In this document: piece by piece, positions 1 through 9,719 of the stretch
Layout: every line of letters starts with the position of its first letter
How positions within the stretch are numbered: position 1 is the first letter of the stretch
NCBI RefSeq assembly: GCF_014269185.2
Contig: NZ_JABWRZ020000001.1
Location: 645,001-709,000, forward strand
Origin: Pseudomonas oryzicola
Lineage (GTDB): Bacteria > Pseudomonadota > Gammaproteobacteria > Pseudomonadales > Pseudomonadaceae
Length of the DNA: 64,000 nucleotides
Reading direction: 5' to 3'
Program-made: the position numbers and the translations under genes
Notes under the pieces: generated by a model
What the model saw: the letters and a program-made list of their open reading frames with translations, nothing else
Told to the model about the DNA's origin: nothing
Database searches by the model: none

Positions 1-114
1 GACCAGGAAACCGACCGGGTCTGGGCTAGCCGTCAGGGCGCCCGTGACTTCCTGACCAAACCGGTGGAGGAGGACGCCTTGATCGCCAAGCTCAAAGAGG
101 TGCTGGGGGCTTGA
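1..114 (+). CDS. pilH: PilH-like response regulator, C-terminal end only
   Basis: This is the last 37 codons of a CheY-like receiver domain, cut by the window start. The segment GARDFLTKPV carries the conserved Lys-Pro of the receiver fold, followed by the last helix. In the Pil-Chp system of Pseudomonas, PilH is a single-domain response regulator that receives phosphate from ChpA and modulates twitching motility and cAMP signalling. The assignment rests on its position directly before pilI, with the stop TGA overlapping the pilI TTG start (TTGA). The phosphorylated Asp lies outside the window, so PilG cannot be fully excluded. Confidence 0.75.
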   Translation, partial: DQETDRVWASRQGARDFLTKPVEEDALIAKLKEVLGA

Positions 115-665
115 CCACCCGCCCGCAGGGCGCGTCGCTGACCGCCTTCGAGTTGTTGCTGGACATCGACCGGCGCTGCCGTCTGCTGGTCGCCGACCAG
201 CCGCCGCAGGACCAGCGCCTGCAACAGTGGAGCGGCATCGGCTTTCGCATTGCCGGCCAATGGTTCGTGGCGCCCATGGGCGAGGTGGCCGAGGTGTTGC
301 GCGAACCGCGCAGCAGCCGTGTCCCTGGCGTGCAGCCGTGGGTGTGTGGGGTGGCCAACCTGCGTGGTCGGCTGTTGCCGGTGATGGACCTGAGCAGCTT
401 CTTTGGCCTGGGCCAGGCCGCCCCGGGCAAGCAGCGGCGGGTGCTGGTGCTGGACCACGATGACCTGTTCGTCGGCCTGCTGGTGGATGAGGTGCTGGGC
501 CTGCAGCACTTCGCCCTGGACAGCCTGCAGTTGTCGCCGCCGCAGCCGCTGATCCACGCCGCTGCACCCTTTGTGCAGGGGCACTTCCCGCGTGAACGCA
601 ACTGGGCGATTTTCAGTCCCTTTGCCCTGGCCCAGGCGCCGGGCTTTCTCGATGTGGCGTTATAG
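111..665 (+). CDS. pilI: PilI, CheW-like adaptor protein
   Basis: This 184-residue protein consists of one CheW domain. It should couple the receptor PilJ to the kinase ChpA in the cytoplasmic face of the Pil-Chp array. CheW-type features include the [15 protein letters not shown] stretch around residues 82-96 and the [21 protein letters not shown] stretch in the second half. The start is a TTG that overlaps the pilH stop by four bases, a typical translational-coupling arrangement. The pilJ start lies 11 bases downstream of the stop. Identity as PilI and not ChpC follows from its position between pilH and pilJ. Confidence 0.88.
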   Translation: MTTRPQGASLTAFELLLDIDRRCRLLVADQPPQDQRLQQWSGIGFRIAGQWFVAPMGEVAEVLREPRSSRVPGVQPWVCGVANLRGRLLPVMDLSSFFGLGQAAPGKQRRVLVLDHDDLFVGLLVDEVLGLQHFALDSLQLSPPQPLIHAAAPFVQGHFPRERNWAIFSPFALAQAPGFLDVAL

Positions 666-676
666 GACCTGCGAAC

Positions 677-2761
677 GTGAACAAGCCTGCCCCTCCCGTC
701 ACCACTACCACCGTGACCCCACGTACCCGCAGCATTGCGCAGATCACCGTACTGTTCCTGGTCCTGATCCTGTCGATCATTCTGCTGTTCGCCAACTTTG
801 CCTACCTCAACACCCAGTCCAACTACGACAAGCAGTACATCGGCCATGCCGGCGAGCTGCGGGTGCTGTCGCAACGTATCGCCAAGAATGCGACCGAAGC
901 CGCCACGGGCAAGGCGCTGGCGTTCAAGCTGTTGTCGGATTCGCGCAACGATTTCGAACGGCGCTGGGGCTACCTGCGCGAAGGTGACAAGTCCACCGGC
1001 CTGCCACCGGCGCCGCCGGCGGTGCGTGACGAGATGGAAGCGGTACGCCGTGACTGGGAAAACCTGCGCAGAAACACCGACACCATCCTGGCCAGCGAAC
1101 AGACCGTATTGTCTCTGCACCAGGTGGCGGCGACCCTGGCCGAGACCGTGCCGCAGTTGCAGGTGGAATACGAAAAGGTGGTCGAGATCCTGCTGCAAAG
1201 CGGAGCCCCGGCCAGCCAGGTGGCGGTGGCCCAGCGCCAGCTGCTGCTCGCCGAACGCATCCTCGGCTCGGTCAACACCGTGCTGGCCGGCGATGACGCC
1301 GCAGCCCAGGCGGCCGACGCCTTTGGTCGCGATGCCGGGCGTTTTGGCCAGGTGCTGGAGGGCATGCTCAACGGTAACGCGGCAATCCAGGTGACCCGTG
1401 TCGAGGATGCCGACGCCCGCGCGCGGCTGGCCGAAATCGCCGAGCTGTTCCAGTTCGTCGCCGGCTCCGTGGACGAGATCCTCGAAACCTCGCCCGAGCT
1501 ATTTCGTGTACGTGAAGCTGCGGGCAATCTCTTCAGCCTGTCGCAAACCCTGCTCGACGAGGCCTCGCACCTGGCCAACGGCTTCGAGAACCTGGCCGGT
1601 GGGCGTACCCTCGACACCGTTGGCGGCTACATTCTCGGCCTGCTGGCGCTGACCTCGATCATTCTCATCGGCCTGGTCATGGTGCGCACCACCAACCGCC
1701 AGTTGCGCGAGACAGCGGAAAAGAACGAACGCAACCAGCAGGCGATCATGCGCCTGCTCGATGAGATCGAAGAACTGGCCGATGGCGACCTGACCGTGAC
1801 CGTGTCGGTGACCGAAGACTTTACCGGTGCCATCGCCGATTCGATCAATTATTCGGTGGACCAGCTGCGCGACCTGGTCGCCACCATCAACCACAGTGCC
1901 ATGCAGGTCGCCGCTGCGGTGCAGGACACGCAGAACACCGCTCGCCAGCTGGCCAAGGCCTCGGAACACCAGGCCGAGCAGATCAGCGAGGCCTCAGAGG
2001 CCGTCGGCGACATGGTCGAGTCGATCGACCGGGTTTCGGCCCACGCCTACGAGTCAGCCAAGGTGGCCGAGCGCTCGGTGGCGATCGCCAACAAGGGCAA
2101 CGAGGTGGTGCATAACACCATCAACGGCATGGACAATATTCGCGAGCAGATCCAGGACACCGCCAAGCGGATCAAGCGCCTGGGCGAGTCCTCCCAGGAA
2201 ATCGGCGATATCGTCAGCCTGATCGACGACATTGCCGACCAGACCAACATTCTTGCCCTCAACGCGGCAATCCAGGCCTCGCTCGCCGGTGAAGCCGGCC
2301 GGGGTTTTGCCGTGGTCGCCGATGAAGTGCAGCGCCTGGCCGAGCGTTCATCCTCGGCCACGCGACAGATCGAAGCGCTGGTGCGCACCATCCAGGCCGA
2401 CACCAACGAGGCAGTGATTTCCATGGAGCAGACCACCGCCGAAGTGGTGCGCGGAGCACGCCTGGCCCAGGATGCCGGGGTAGCGCTGGCCGAGATCGAA
2501 GGGGTATCGCAGAACCTCGCCGACCTTATCCACAGCATCTCTGACGCGGCCCAGTTGCAGACCTCTTCGGCCGGGCAGATTTCCCACACCATGGCGGTGA
2601 TCCAGCAGATCACCGCGCAAACTTCGGCCGGCTCCAGCGCCACTGCCGACAGCATCCGCCACCTGGCTCGCATGGCCAGCGAGATGCGCCGTTCGGTGTC
2701 CGGGTTCACCCTGCCGCCGCCTGCAGAGCCCATGACGAGCCCTAGTGAAGCGCCGCGCTGA
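677..2761 (+). CDS. pilJ: PilJ, methyl-accepting chemoreceptor of the Pil-Chp system
   Basis: A 694-residue transmembrane chemoreceptor. A first membrane segment lies around residues 20-44 and a second around 315-337; between them is a roughly 270-residue periplasmic region with PilJ-type helical repeats. A HAMP linker and a long cytoplasmic signalling coiled coil follow. The hairpin tip is visible near residue 520 ([17 protein letters not shown]) with the usual [14 protein letters not shown] continuation. In Pseudomonas PilJ senses pilus-related cues and drives ChpA autophosphorylation. The start is GTG. No CheR-like pilK follows it, unlike P. aeruginosa, which raises the question of how or whether this receptor is methylated. 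Confidence 0.92.
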   Translation: MNKPAPPVTTTTVTPRTRSIAQITVLFLVLILSIILLFANFAYLNTQSNYDKQYIGHAGELRVLSQRIAKNATEAATGKALAFKLLSDSRNDFERRWGYLREGDKSTGLPPAPPAVRDEMEAVRRDWENLRRNTDTILASEQTVLSLHQVAATLAETVPQLQVEYEKVVEILLQSGAPASQVAVAQRQLLLAERILGSVNTVLAGDDAAAQAADAFGRDAGRFGQVLEGMLNGNAAIQVTRVEDADARARLAEIAELFQFVAGSVDEILETSPELFRVREAAGNLFSLSQTLLDEASHLANGFENLAGGRTLDTVGGYILGLLALTSIILIGLVMVRTTNRQLRETAEKNERNQQAIMRLLDEIEELADGDLTVTVSVTEDFTGAIADSINYSVDQLRDLVATINHSAMQVAAAVQDTQNTARQLAKASEHQAEQISEASEAVGDMVESIDRVSAHAYESAKVAERSVAIANKGNEVVHNTINGMDNIREQIQDTAKRIKRLGESSQEIGDIVSLIDDIADQTNILALNAAIQASLAGEAGRGFAVVADEVQRLAERSSSATRQIEALVRTIQADTNEAVISMEQTTAEVVRGARLAQDAGVALAEIEGVSQNLADLIHSISDAAQLQTSSAGQISHTMAVIQQITAQTSAGSSATADSIRHLARMASEMRRSVSGFTLPPPAEPMTSPSEAPR

Positions 2762-2764
2762 GGA

Positions 2765-5700
2765 ATGCCAATGGCCGTAGCTGCGATAAGCCCCGAACGC
2801 CACGATACCGTGGCGCTGGCCTGGACCAAGGCCGCCATCCTCGACTGCCTGGCCCAGGCGCGCCAGGCGCTGGAGCGCTTTGCCGGCGAACCGGGCGACC
2901 TGTCGATGCTGGCCTTCGTGGTGGACAACCTGCATCAGGTTCATGGTTGCCTGCGCATGCTCGAACTGCGCGGCGCCACCCGCCTGGCCGAGGAACTGGA
3001 ACTGTTCGCCAAGGCCTTGGCCGAGGGCCAGGTCAGCCCCCGGGGTGATTGCCTGGGCGCTTTGTTCCGTGGTCTGGAGCAACTGCCTTCGTACCTGGAG
3101 CGCCTGCGCGGTGCCCGCCACGACCTGCCGTTGGTGATGCTGCCGCTGCTCAATCAGCTGCGTGCCTGCCGTGGCGAGGAACCGCTGGCCCAGGCCAGCC
3201 TGATCAGCGGTGCCACCCAGCGCTTTGCCGGTGCCGACGACCTGGCCAACCTCGACCTGTCGCTGGGCAACTGGCGTGAGCAGATGCAGGCCGGGCCGGG
3301 CCGCGATGCCCTGCGCTCGGTGGTGACCGCGCTGTGTGACGACCTGATGCGCATCAAGGAACGCCTGGACCAGTTCGTGCGTGGCGACCGTCAGCACAAC
3401 GAGCAGCTCGATGCCCTGCTGGCACCGCTACGCCACGTGGCCGACACCCTGGCGGTGCTGGGCTTCCAGCAGCCACGCCGGGTGATCATCGATCAGGTGC
3501 TGGCCCTGCAGGCTCTGGCCCAGGGCGAGCGAGCGGTAGATGACGCGGTGTTGATGGACGTGGCGGGGGCCCTGCTGTACGTCGAGGCTACGCTGAACGG
3601 CATGGTCGGCCCATTGGAGGAGAGCGGCCAGGGCGGCCTGCCGGGTTCGGACCTGGCCGAGATCCGCCAACTGGTGCTGAACGAGGCACTTAACGTGCTG
3701 CAACAGGCCAAGGACCTGATCGGCGATTGCCTGGAGTCCGGTTGGCCGCGGCAACGCCTGCAACCCTTGCCGGGGCTGTTGCAGCAGGTTCGCGGGGCGC
3801 TGGCGATGTTGATGCTGCCGGCCGTGGCCGAGCTGTTCGATGGTTGCGCCGGTTATGTACAGCGCTGGTTGCAGCACCTGGAGGTGGAGCTGCCAGCCGC
3901 CGAGCTGACGCACCTGGCGGAAGCCTTGAGCGCAGCCGAATGCTACCTGCAATGGCGGGTGGCCGACCCGTTGGCCGATGGCCAGCCGTTCATCGACATG
4001 GCACGCGTCAGCCTGGCAACGCTGGGCGTGCAGTGCACCCAGGTCGATGCCACTGCAAGCCACGATGGCAGCGTGGATGGCATCGATGACGAGTTGCGCG
4101 AAGTGTTCCTCGACGAAGCCGGTGAACTGTTGCCGGAAATCGAGCGCCACTGGCTGCGCTGGCGGGCCGACAACCAGCAGCATGAGGCATTGAAGGAAAT
4201 GCGCCGCGCGCTGCATACGCTCAAGGGCAGTGGCCGCATGGTGCACGCCGAGGCGGTGGCCGAGCTGGCCTGGGGCGCCGAACATTTGCTCAACCGGGTA
4301 CTCGAGGGCCGCAGTGTGCTCAGCCCGGAAGGCGTGGTGGCCTTGCAGCGGGTGTTCGTCCACCTACCCGACCTGCTGGCCGACTTTGCCGCCGGCCAGT
4401 TGCCGCAACTGACCGAAATCGAGCAACTGGCCGGGCACCTGCATGCCCTGGCTGAAAACGCTGCCCCGCTGGCGGCGGACCTGGGTGGCCTGGACCCGCA
4501 ATTACTGGACATCTTCCGCAGCGAGGCGCAGGGTCACCTGGCCAGCCTGGATGCTTTCCTGCGTGACGCCGGCGACCACGACACGCCGGTAAGCGATGGC
4601 TTGCAGCGTGCATTGCACACGCTCAAGGGCAGCGCCGCCATGGCCGGAGTAATGCCGGTGGCCGAACTGGCCACTGCCTTCGACCGCCTGGCGCGTGAGT
4701 ACAAGGGCCACCAACTGCCGCTGCAAATGGCCGAGATCGAATGGCTGGAAGCCGCGCGCTCGCTGTTCCACCTGGGCCTGGCGCAACTCGACAGCACACC
4801 GCTGGCGGCCATCCCCGGCGCCGCCGAGTTGATCGAGCAGGTCAGCCAGGTGGTAGACGAACGCCTGGCCAACTCGCATGGCGACCCGCAGCATGCGCGG
4901 CGCAGCAAGCGCGACCCGCAGCGGGTCGCCAGTTTCCTGGCCCAGGCCATGGATATCCTGCTGGATGCCGAATCGTTGCTGTCGCGCTGGCGGGAGCAGC
5001 CCGGCCAGCGCGACGCGCTGGATGCTCTGCTCGACCAGCTCACCACCCTGAGCCACGCTGCACACCTGGCGGACCTGTGGCAGATGGACGATATGTGCGA
5101 GGCCCTGCTCGACCTGTACGGTGCCGTGGAGGAGGGCAGTCTGCCTGCCGATGCGCGCTTCTTCACCCAGGCCCAGCTGGCCCATGAAGCCCTGCTGGAC
5201 ATGCTCGACGAAGTGGCGGCCGGGCAGGACATTGCGCCACGCGCCGAGCTGGTCGACAGCCTGCGCAATCTGCTGGGCCAGGCCCTGGCGCCGGAGGCCA
5301 CCGGCCTGGTTGGTATCGACACGGTTACGCCGCCGCACCCGGACATGGACCTGGCCGATACCCTGGGCCTGGGGCTGGCGCACAAGCCTTTGCAGCCCGC
5401 TGCGGTGGAGCCGCTGGCCGAAGAGCCGGAAAGCCCAGGCGAAGAGCTGCTGGAAGTGTTCCTTGAAGAAAGCTCGGACATCGTCGAAAGCGCTGCTGCA
5501 GCGCTGGCGCGCTGGCAGGCCGACCCGCGCAGCAGTGTCGAGGTGGACAACCTCATGCGCGACCTGCACACCCTCAAAGGTGTGGCGCGTATGGTCGAAA
5601 TTGCGCCAATTGGCGACCTGGCCCACGAGCTGGAGTTTCTCTACGAACTGCTGGCTGCAGGCCGCTTGCCACCGAGCGCACCGCTGTTCGCCCTGTTGCA

Positions 5701-7723
5701 GAACTGCCATGACCGCCTGGCGCACATGCTCGATGCCGTGCGCCTGGGCCAGCCCCTGCATGCCGCGACGGCGCTGATCGATTACATCCGCAACTTCAGC
5801 AGCGCGGCGCTGACCGACAGTGCTGCGGGCCAGGGGCCGGTCGGCGCCGCTGCCAGCGAGGCGCCGGCGGCAGTACCGGAACGGGCGCCTGGCGACATGG
5901 TCAAGGTCGATGCAGAACTGCTCGACGAGCTGGGTAACCTGGCCGGTGAACACTCGATCATCCGCGGGCGCATCGAGCAGCAGGTCAATGATGCCCAGTT
6001 CACCCTCAACGAGATGGAAACCACCCTCGAGCGCATGCGCGACCAGTTGCTGCGCCTGGACATCGAGACCCAGGGGCGTATTTCCAGCCGCCAGCAGTTC
6101 GAAGGCGATGCCTATGACGACTTCGACCCCCTGGAGATGGACCGTCATTCGCAGCTGCAGCAGCTGTCGCGGGCCCTGTTCGAGTCTGCCTCGGACCTGC
6201 TCGACCTCAAGGAAACCCTGGCCCAGCGTGCCCAGGAGGCCCACAGCCTGCTGCAACAGCAGGCGCGGGTGAACAGCCAGTTGCAGGAAGGCCTCACGGC
6301 CACCCTGATGGTCCCTTTCGAGCGCCTCGTGCCGCGCTTGCAGCGCGTGGTGCGGCAGGTGGCCAGCGAGTTGGGCAAGCAGGTCGAACTGGTGGTCGGC
6401 AATGCCGAGGGCGAGCTGGACCGCAGCGTGCTCGAACGCATGGTGGCGCCGCTGGAGCACATGCTGCGCAATGCCGTCGACCACGGCCTGGAAAGCCGGG
6501 AAATGCGCCTGGCCGCCGGCAAGCCGGAGCAGGGCACCATTCACCTGAACTTACTGCACGAAGGCGCCGACATCGTCATCGAGATGACCGACGATGGCGC
6601 CGGCGTGCCGCTGGAGGCGGTGCGGCGCAAGGCCATCAAACGCGGCCTGCTGGACCCGCAGGCGCATTTGAGCGATCACGAAATCCTGCAGTTCATCCTG
6701 CGCCCGGGTTTTTCCACTGCCGAGAAGATCACCCAGATTTCCGGCCGTGGCCTGGGCATGGATGTGGTGCACGAAGAGGTCAAGCAACTGGGCGGTTCGA
6801 TGAGCATCGAGTCGGCGCCCGGCAAAGGTGCGCGCTTTCTGATTCGCCTGCCGTTCACCGTGTCGGTCAACCGTGCGCTGATGGTGCACCTGGGCGAAGA
6901 GCAGTACGCCATCCCGCTGAATACCATCGAGGGCATCGTCCGTGTGCCACCCGCTGAACTGGCGGCGTGCTACCAGCTGGACATGCCGCGGTATGTGTAC
7001 GCTGGCCATGAATACGAATTGCGCTATCTGGGCGAGTTGCTGCAGGGCATGCCGCGCCCGGCCTTGCTGGGGCAAAGTGTGCCGCTACCGGTGCTGCTGG
7101 TGCATTCTCAGGAACAATCGTTCGCGATCCAGGCCGACGCTCTGTCGCCCAGCCGCGAAATCGTGGTCAAGAGCCTGGGGCCGCAGTTTGCTGCGGTTGC
7201 CGGCTTGTCAGGGGCGACGTTGCTGGGCGATGGCCGTGTGGTGCTGATTATCGACCTGTTGGGCCAGTTGCGGGGCCAGCAGCGGCGCCTGGCGCGCCTG
7301 CCGGGTGGCGGTGCGGCCCAGCGCCAGGTATTCGGGCCGGCACCGCGGCGGGCCTTGCTGGTGATGGTGGTGGACGACTCGGTAACCGTGCGCAAGGTCA
7401 CCAGCCGCCTGCTGGAGCGCCACGGCATGAGTGTGCTGACGGCCAAGGACGGGGTCGATGCCATGGCCCTGCTGGAAGAGCACCGCCCGGATGTGCTGCT
7501 GCTGGATATCGAGATGCCGCGCATGGATGGTTTCGAGGTCGCCACGCGCATCCGCCGTGACCAGCGGCTGAAAGACCTGCCGATCATCATGATCACCTCG
7601 CGCACCGGCCAGAAGCACCGCGACCGGGCCATGGCCATCGGCGTCAACGAGTACCTTGGCAAGCCGTATCAGGAGTCGCTCCTGCTGCAGAGCATCGCCC
7701 ACTGGAGCCAGACCCATGCTTGA
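2765..7723 (+). CDS. chpA: ChpA, CheA-type hybrid histidine kinase with multiple Hpt domains and a receiver
   Basis: A 1652-residue cytoplasmic kinase that phosphorylates PilG/PilH-type regulators. Phosphotransfer domains show HTLKG motifs at His484, His618 and His935; a divergent copy (HQVHG, His57) is near the N-terminus. The CheA core follows: N-box MLRNAVDHG (Asn1236), G1 DDGAG, G2 GRGLGMDVV, then a CheW-like regulatory domain. A C-terminal receiver has its phosphoacceptor at Asp1581 (LLLDIEMP). It is clearly shorter than P. aeruginosa ChpA, which has more Hpt-type modules. An ATG at 2771, two codons in, is better spaced from AGGA at 2761-2764, so the true start may be there. Confidence 0.93.
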   Translation: MPMAVAAISPERHDTVALAWTKAAILDCLAQARQALERFAGEPGDLSMLAFVVDNLHQVHGCLRMLELRGATRLAEELELFAKALAEGQVSPRGDCLGALFRGLEQLPSYLERLRGARHDLPLVMLPLLNQLRACRGEEPLAQASLISGATQRFAGADDLANLDLSLGNWREQMQAGPGRDALRSVVTALCDDLMRIKERLDQFVRGDRQHNEQLDALLAPLRHVADTLAVLGFQQPRRVIIDQVLALQALAQGERAVDDAVLMDVAGALLYVEATLNGMVGPLEESGQGGLPGSDLAEIRQLVLNEALNVLQQAKDLIGDCLESGWPRQRLQPLPGLLQQVRGALAMLMLPAVAELFDGCAGYVQRWLQHLEVELPAAELTHLAEALSAAECYLQWRVADPLADGQPFIDMARVSLATLGVQCTQVDATASHDGSVDGIDDELREVFLDEAGELLPEIERHWLRWRADNQQHEALKEMRRALHTLKGSGRMVHAEAVAELAWGAEHLLNRVLEGRSVLSPEGVVALQRVFVHLPDLLADFAAGQLPQLTEIEQLAGHLHALAENAAPLAADLGGLDPQLLDIFRSEAQGHLASLDAFLRDAGDHDTPVSDGLQRALHTLKGSAAMAGVMPVAELATAFDRLAREYKGHQLPLQMAEIEWLEAARSLFHLGLAQLDSTPLAAIPGAAELIEQVSQVVDERLANSHGDPQHARRSKRDPQRVASFLAQAMDILLDAESLLSRWREQPGQRDALDALLDQLTTLSHAAHLADLWQMDDMCEALLDLYGAVEEGSLPADARFFTQAQLAHEALLDMLDEVAAGQDIAPRAELVDSLRNLLGQALAPEATGLVGIDTVTPPHPDMDLADTLGLGLAHKPLQPAAVEPLAEEPESPGEELLEVFLEESSDIVESAAAALARWQADPRSSVEVDNLMRDLHTLKGVARMVEIAPIGDLAHELEFLYELLAAGRLPPSAPLFALLQNCHDRLAHMLDAVRLGQPLHAATALIDYIRNFSSAALTDSAAGQGPVGAAASEAPAAVPERAPGDMVKVDAELLDELGNLAGEHSIIRGRIEQQVNDAQFTLNEMETTLERMRDQLLRLDIETQGRISSRQQFEGDAYDDFDPLEMDRHSQLQQLSRALFESASDLLDLKETLAQRAQEAHSLLQQQARVNSQLQEGLTATLMVPFERLVPRLQRVVRQVASELGKQVELVVGNAEGELDRSVLERMVAPLEHMLRNAVDHGLESREMRLAAGKPEQGTIHLNLLHEGADIVIEMTDDGAGVPLEAVRRKAIKRGLLDPQAHLSDHEILQFILRPGFSTAEKITQISGRGLGMDVVHEEVKQLGGSMSIESAPGKGARFLIRLPFTVSVNRALMVHLGEEQYAIPLNTIEGIVRVPPAELAACYQLDMPRYVYAGHEYELRYLGELLQGMPRPALLGQSVPLPVLLVHSQEQSFAIQADALSPSREIVVKSLGPQFAAVAGLSGATLLGDGRVVLIIDLLGQLRGQQRRLARLPGGGAAQRQVFGPAPRRALLVMVVDDSVTVRKVTSRLLERHGMSVLTAKDGVDAMALLEEHRPDVLLLDIEMPRMDGFEVATRIRRDQRLKDLPIIMITSRTGQKHRDRAMAIGVNEYLGKPYQESLLLQSIAHWSQTHA

Positions 7724-8189
7724 ACTGATCGCCGGCCAACGCAGCAGCCTGACCGGACTGTTGCTGCCGTTGGGCGACCGTACCCTGGTATTGCCCAATG
7801 TCGCGGTGGCCGAGTTGTGCGGCCAGCGCAACGTGCTGTGCCAGCGCGGTGAGCCGGCCTGGCACATGGGCTGGATCGACTGGCGCCAGCAACGCCTGCC
7901 GCTGATCGGCTTCGAGGCCGCGTGTGGTGGCGAGACCCCCTGCGGTGAACGGGCCCGTGTCGTGGTGCTCAATGCCTTGGGCGATACCGGTTTACGCTAC
8001 CTGGCGCTGCTGCTGCAGGACATACCCCGCTCGTGCAAGCTCGACAGCCAGCTGAACTATGTGGACGTGGCGCTGGGCCGCCTGGAACTGGCAGCGGTGC
8101 AGGTGGGCGAGCAGGTGGCGAGGGTGCCGGACCTGGTCGGGCTGGAGCGGCTGGTGCGTGACGCGCAATTGCAACCTGACCTTGGCTAG
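7716..8189 (+). CDS. chpC: ChpC-like CheW-domain protein
   Basis: A 157-residue CheW-family protein. Its start overlaps the end of chpA by eight bases and follows a GGAG ribosome site inside chpA, so it is probably translationally coupled. It keeps the CheW pattern: a hydrophobic N-terminal strand with LLLPLGDRTLVLPNVAVAEL and a central GWIDWRQQRLPLIGFEA segment. In P. aeruginosa ChpC is a second CheW homologue linking further receptors to ChpA. The CheB-like chpB normally found between chpA and chpC is absent here. A long in-frame extension upstream exists but lies wholly inside chpA and lacks a ribosome site. Confidence 0.82.
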   Translation: MLELIAGQRSSLTGLLLPLGDRTLVLPNVAVAELCGQRNVLCQRGEPAWHMGWIDWRQQRLPLIGFEAACGGETPCGERARVVVLNALGDTGLRYLALLLQDIPRSCKLDSQLNYVDVALGRLELAAVQVGEQVARVPDLVGLERLVRDAQLQPDLG

Positions 8190-8249
8190 GATGTGAAGCA
8201 CATGGCCCTTTCGCCGGCATGCCCGCGAAAGGGCCGTCAGCCTCACATC
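8190..8249. repeat. REP-like composite hairpin after chpC
   Basis: Two nested perfect inverted repeats form one long hairpin. Outer arms GATGTGA (8190-8196) and TCACATC (8243-8249) enclose inner arms GGCCCTTTCGC (8204-8214) and GCGAAAGGGCC (8225-8235). The apex contains the GCCGGCATGCCCGC sequence typical of pseudomonad REP elements. There is no T-tract, so a classic intrinsic terminator is not evident, but the stem marks the end of the Pil-Chp transcription unit. Confidence 0.7.
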
Positions 8250-8284
8250 AGGAACCCAGCCCACCGCGGGAGGTCTGTGTTTGC

Positions 8285-8902
8285 ATGTACTACGGTGAAC
8301 GCTTCAACGCCTGGACCCATCTGGTCGGTGCTGTCCTGGCCTGTATCGGTGCCATCTGGCTGATCGTGGTCGCGGGCCTGCAAGGCGACCCGTGGAAGAT
8401 CGTCAGCTTTTCCATCTATGGCAGCACCCTGCTGTTGCTGTACAGCATCTCAACCCTATACCACAGTACTCGCGGGCGGGCGAAGGTGATCATGCGCAAG
8501 CTCGATCACCTGTCGATCTATCTGCTGATCGCCGGCAGCTACACGCCATTCTGCCTGGTCAGCTTGCGTGGGCCGTGGGGCTGGAGCCTGTTCGGGATCG
8601 TCTGGGGGCTGGCGGTAATCGGCATGCTGCAGGAGATCAAGCCGCGTTCCGAAGCGCGGATTCTGTCAATCATCATCTATGCGGTAATGGGCTGGATCGT
8701 GCTGGTGGCGGTGCAGCCGCTGCTGCGCGCACTGGGCACTGCCGGCTTCGCCTGGCTGGCAGCCGGCGGTGTGTTCTATACCGTCGGCATCCTCTTCTTT
8801 GCTTTCGACAGCCGCTTCCGCCATTGGCACGGCATCTGGCATCTGTTCGTGATTGCCGGCAGCCTCATGCACTTCGTGGCGGTGTCGTTCTATGTGCGTT
8901 AG
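8285..8902 (+). CDS. Hemolysin III / TrhA family inner-membrane protein
   Basis: A 205-residue polytopic membrane protein with about seven hydrophobic segments. It belongs to the hemolysin III (Hly-III, YqfA/TrhA) branch of the PAQR superfamily. The family histidines and acids are visible: WTHLVGA near the N-terminus, LYHST, KLDHLSIYLLIAGSYTPFC in the middle, and HLFVIAGSLMHFV near the end, which together form the presumed metal site. The start at 8285 is preceded by GGGAGG, about 10 bases upstream. A longer in-frame reading from 8219 would run through the REP hairpin and is unlikely. Cellular role is poorly defined; some homologues affect membrane energetics. Its stop abuts that of rsmE. Confidence 0.85.
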   Translation: MYYGERFNAWTHLVGAVLACIGAIWLIVVAGLQGDPWKIVSFSIYGSTLLLLYSISTLYHSTRGRAKVIMRKLDHLSIYLLIAGSYTPFCLVSLRGPWGWSLFGIVWGLAVIGMLQEIKPRSEARILSIIIYAVMGWIVLVAVQPLLRALGTAGFAWLAAGGVFYTVGILFFAFDSRFRHWHGIWHLFVIAGSLMHFVAVSFYVR

Positions 8903-9622
8903 CTAGAAATCGCCCCACAACTGCTGTGCCACCGACAGTGCCACAACGGGTGCGGTTTCGGTGCGCAGTACCCGTGGACCGAGGCGCGCGGCGTGGAAGC
9001 CGGTGGCTTTGGCCTGGTCGACCTCGGCCTCGCTCAAGCCGCCCTCGGGGCCGATCAGGAAGGCCAGCGTGGCCGGCCTGGCATGGCTGGTGAGGGGCTC
9101 GGCGACTGGGTGCAGGACCAGTTTCAGGTCGGCCCTTGCGCTGTTCAACCATTCGGCCAGGGTTACCGGTGGGTGGATGACCGGCAAGGTCGAGCGCCCG
9201 CATTGCTCGCAGGCGCTGATCGCTACCTGGCGCCAATGGGCCAGGCGTTTGTCGGCGCGTTCGTCCTTCAGCCGCACTTCGCAACGTTCGCTGACGATCG
9301 GGGTGATTTCATTTACACCCAGCTCGGTGGCCTTCTGGATCGCCCAGTCCATGCGCTCGCCGCGGGACAACCCCTGGCCGAGATGGATATGCAGCGGTGA
9401 ATCGGCCTGGCCAGCGAGGGCCTGGTCGAGGCTGACGCGTACGGTTTTCTTGCCCACTTCGAGCAACTGGCCACGGTACTCCTGGCCGCTGCCATCGAAC
9501 AGTTGCACGGCGTCGCCGGGGGCCATGCGCAGTACACGACCGATGTAATGGGCCTGCGCTTCGGGCAGGTCGTGCTCGCCGAGGCTCAGGGGGGCGTCGA
9601 TGAAGAAGCGGGACAGTCTCAT
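8903..9622 (-). CDS. rsmE: RsmE, 16S rRNA m3U1498 methyltransferase
   Basis: A 239-residue SPOUT-class methyltransferase that N3-methylates U1498 in the decoding region of 16S rRNA using SAM. An N-terminal PUA-like RNA-binding part (RLSRFFID, HYIGRVLRM) precedes the knotted catalytic domain with LIGPEGGLSEAEVD and LGPRVLRTETAPVVAL, which form the SAM-binding trefoil knot. Length matches the family. It lies downstream of bioA on the same strand but is separated by a REP element, so linkage in one transcript is uncertain. Its stop is directly adjacent to that of the convergent hemolysin III-like gene, leaving no space for a terminator. Confidence 0.95.
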   Translation of the reverse strand: MRLSRFFIDAPLSLGEHDLPEAQAHYIGRVLRMAPGDAVQLFDGSGQEYRGQLLEVGKKTVRVSLDQALAGQADSPLHIHLGQGLSRGERMDWAIQKATELGVNEITPIVSERCEVRLKDERADKRLAHWRQVAISACEQCGRSTLPVIHPPVTLAEWLNSARADLKLVLHPVAEPLTSHARPATLAFLIGPEGGLSEAEVDQAKATGFHAARLGPRVLRTETAPVVALSVAQQLWGDF

Positions 9623-9654
9623 GGGGTGCTCGTAGGAAAAGGGGTACTTGTCTC

Positions 9655-9696
9655 TTGCAGAAGCGGCCTTTCGCGACCCAAGGCCGCTCCTGCAAG
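9655..9696. repeat. REP element between bioA and rsmE
   Basis: Inverted arms TTGCAG-A-AGCGGCCTT (from 9655) and AAGGCCGCT-C-CTGCAA (to 9696) flank a short loop containing TCGCGACC. The sequence belongs to the GCGGCC...CGCGACACAAGG family of P. putida-type REPs seen again at 26636 and 33546. Confidence 0.7.
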
Positions 9697-9719
9697 GGGT
9701 TGCGTTCAGGTCCGCAAGC

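Noticed and set aside
4502..6544. Minus-strand 680-codon frame opposite chpA
   Set aside because: Antisense shadow of the Hpt and kinase region of ChpA, without any domain.
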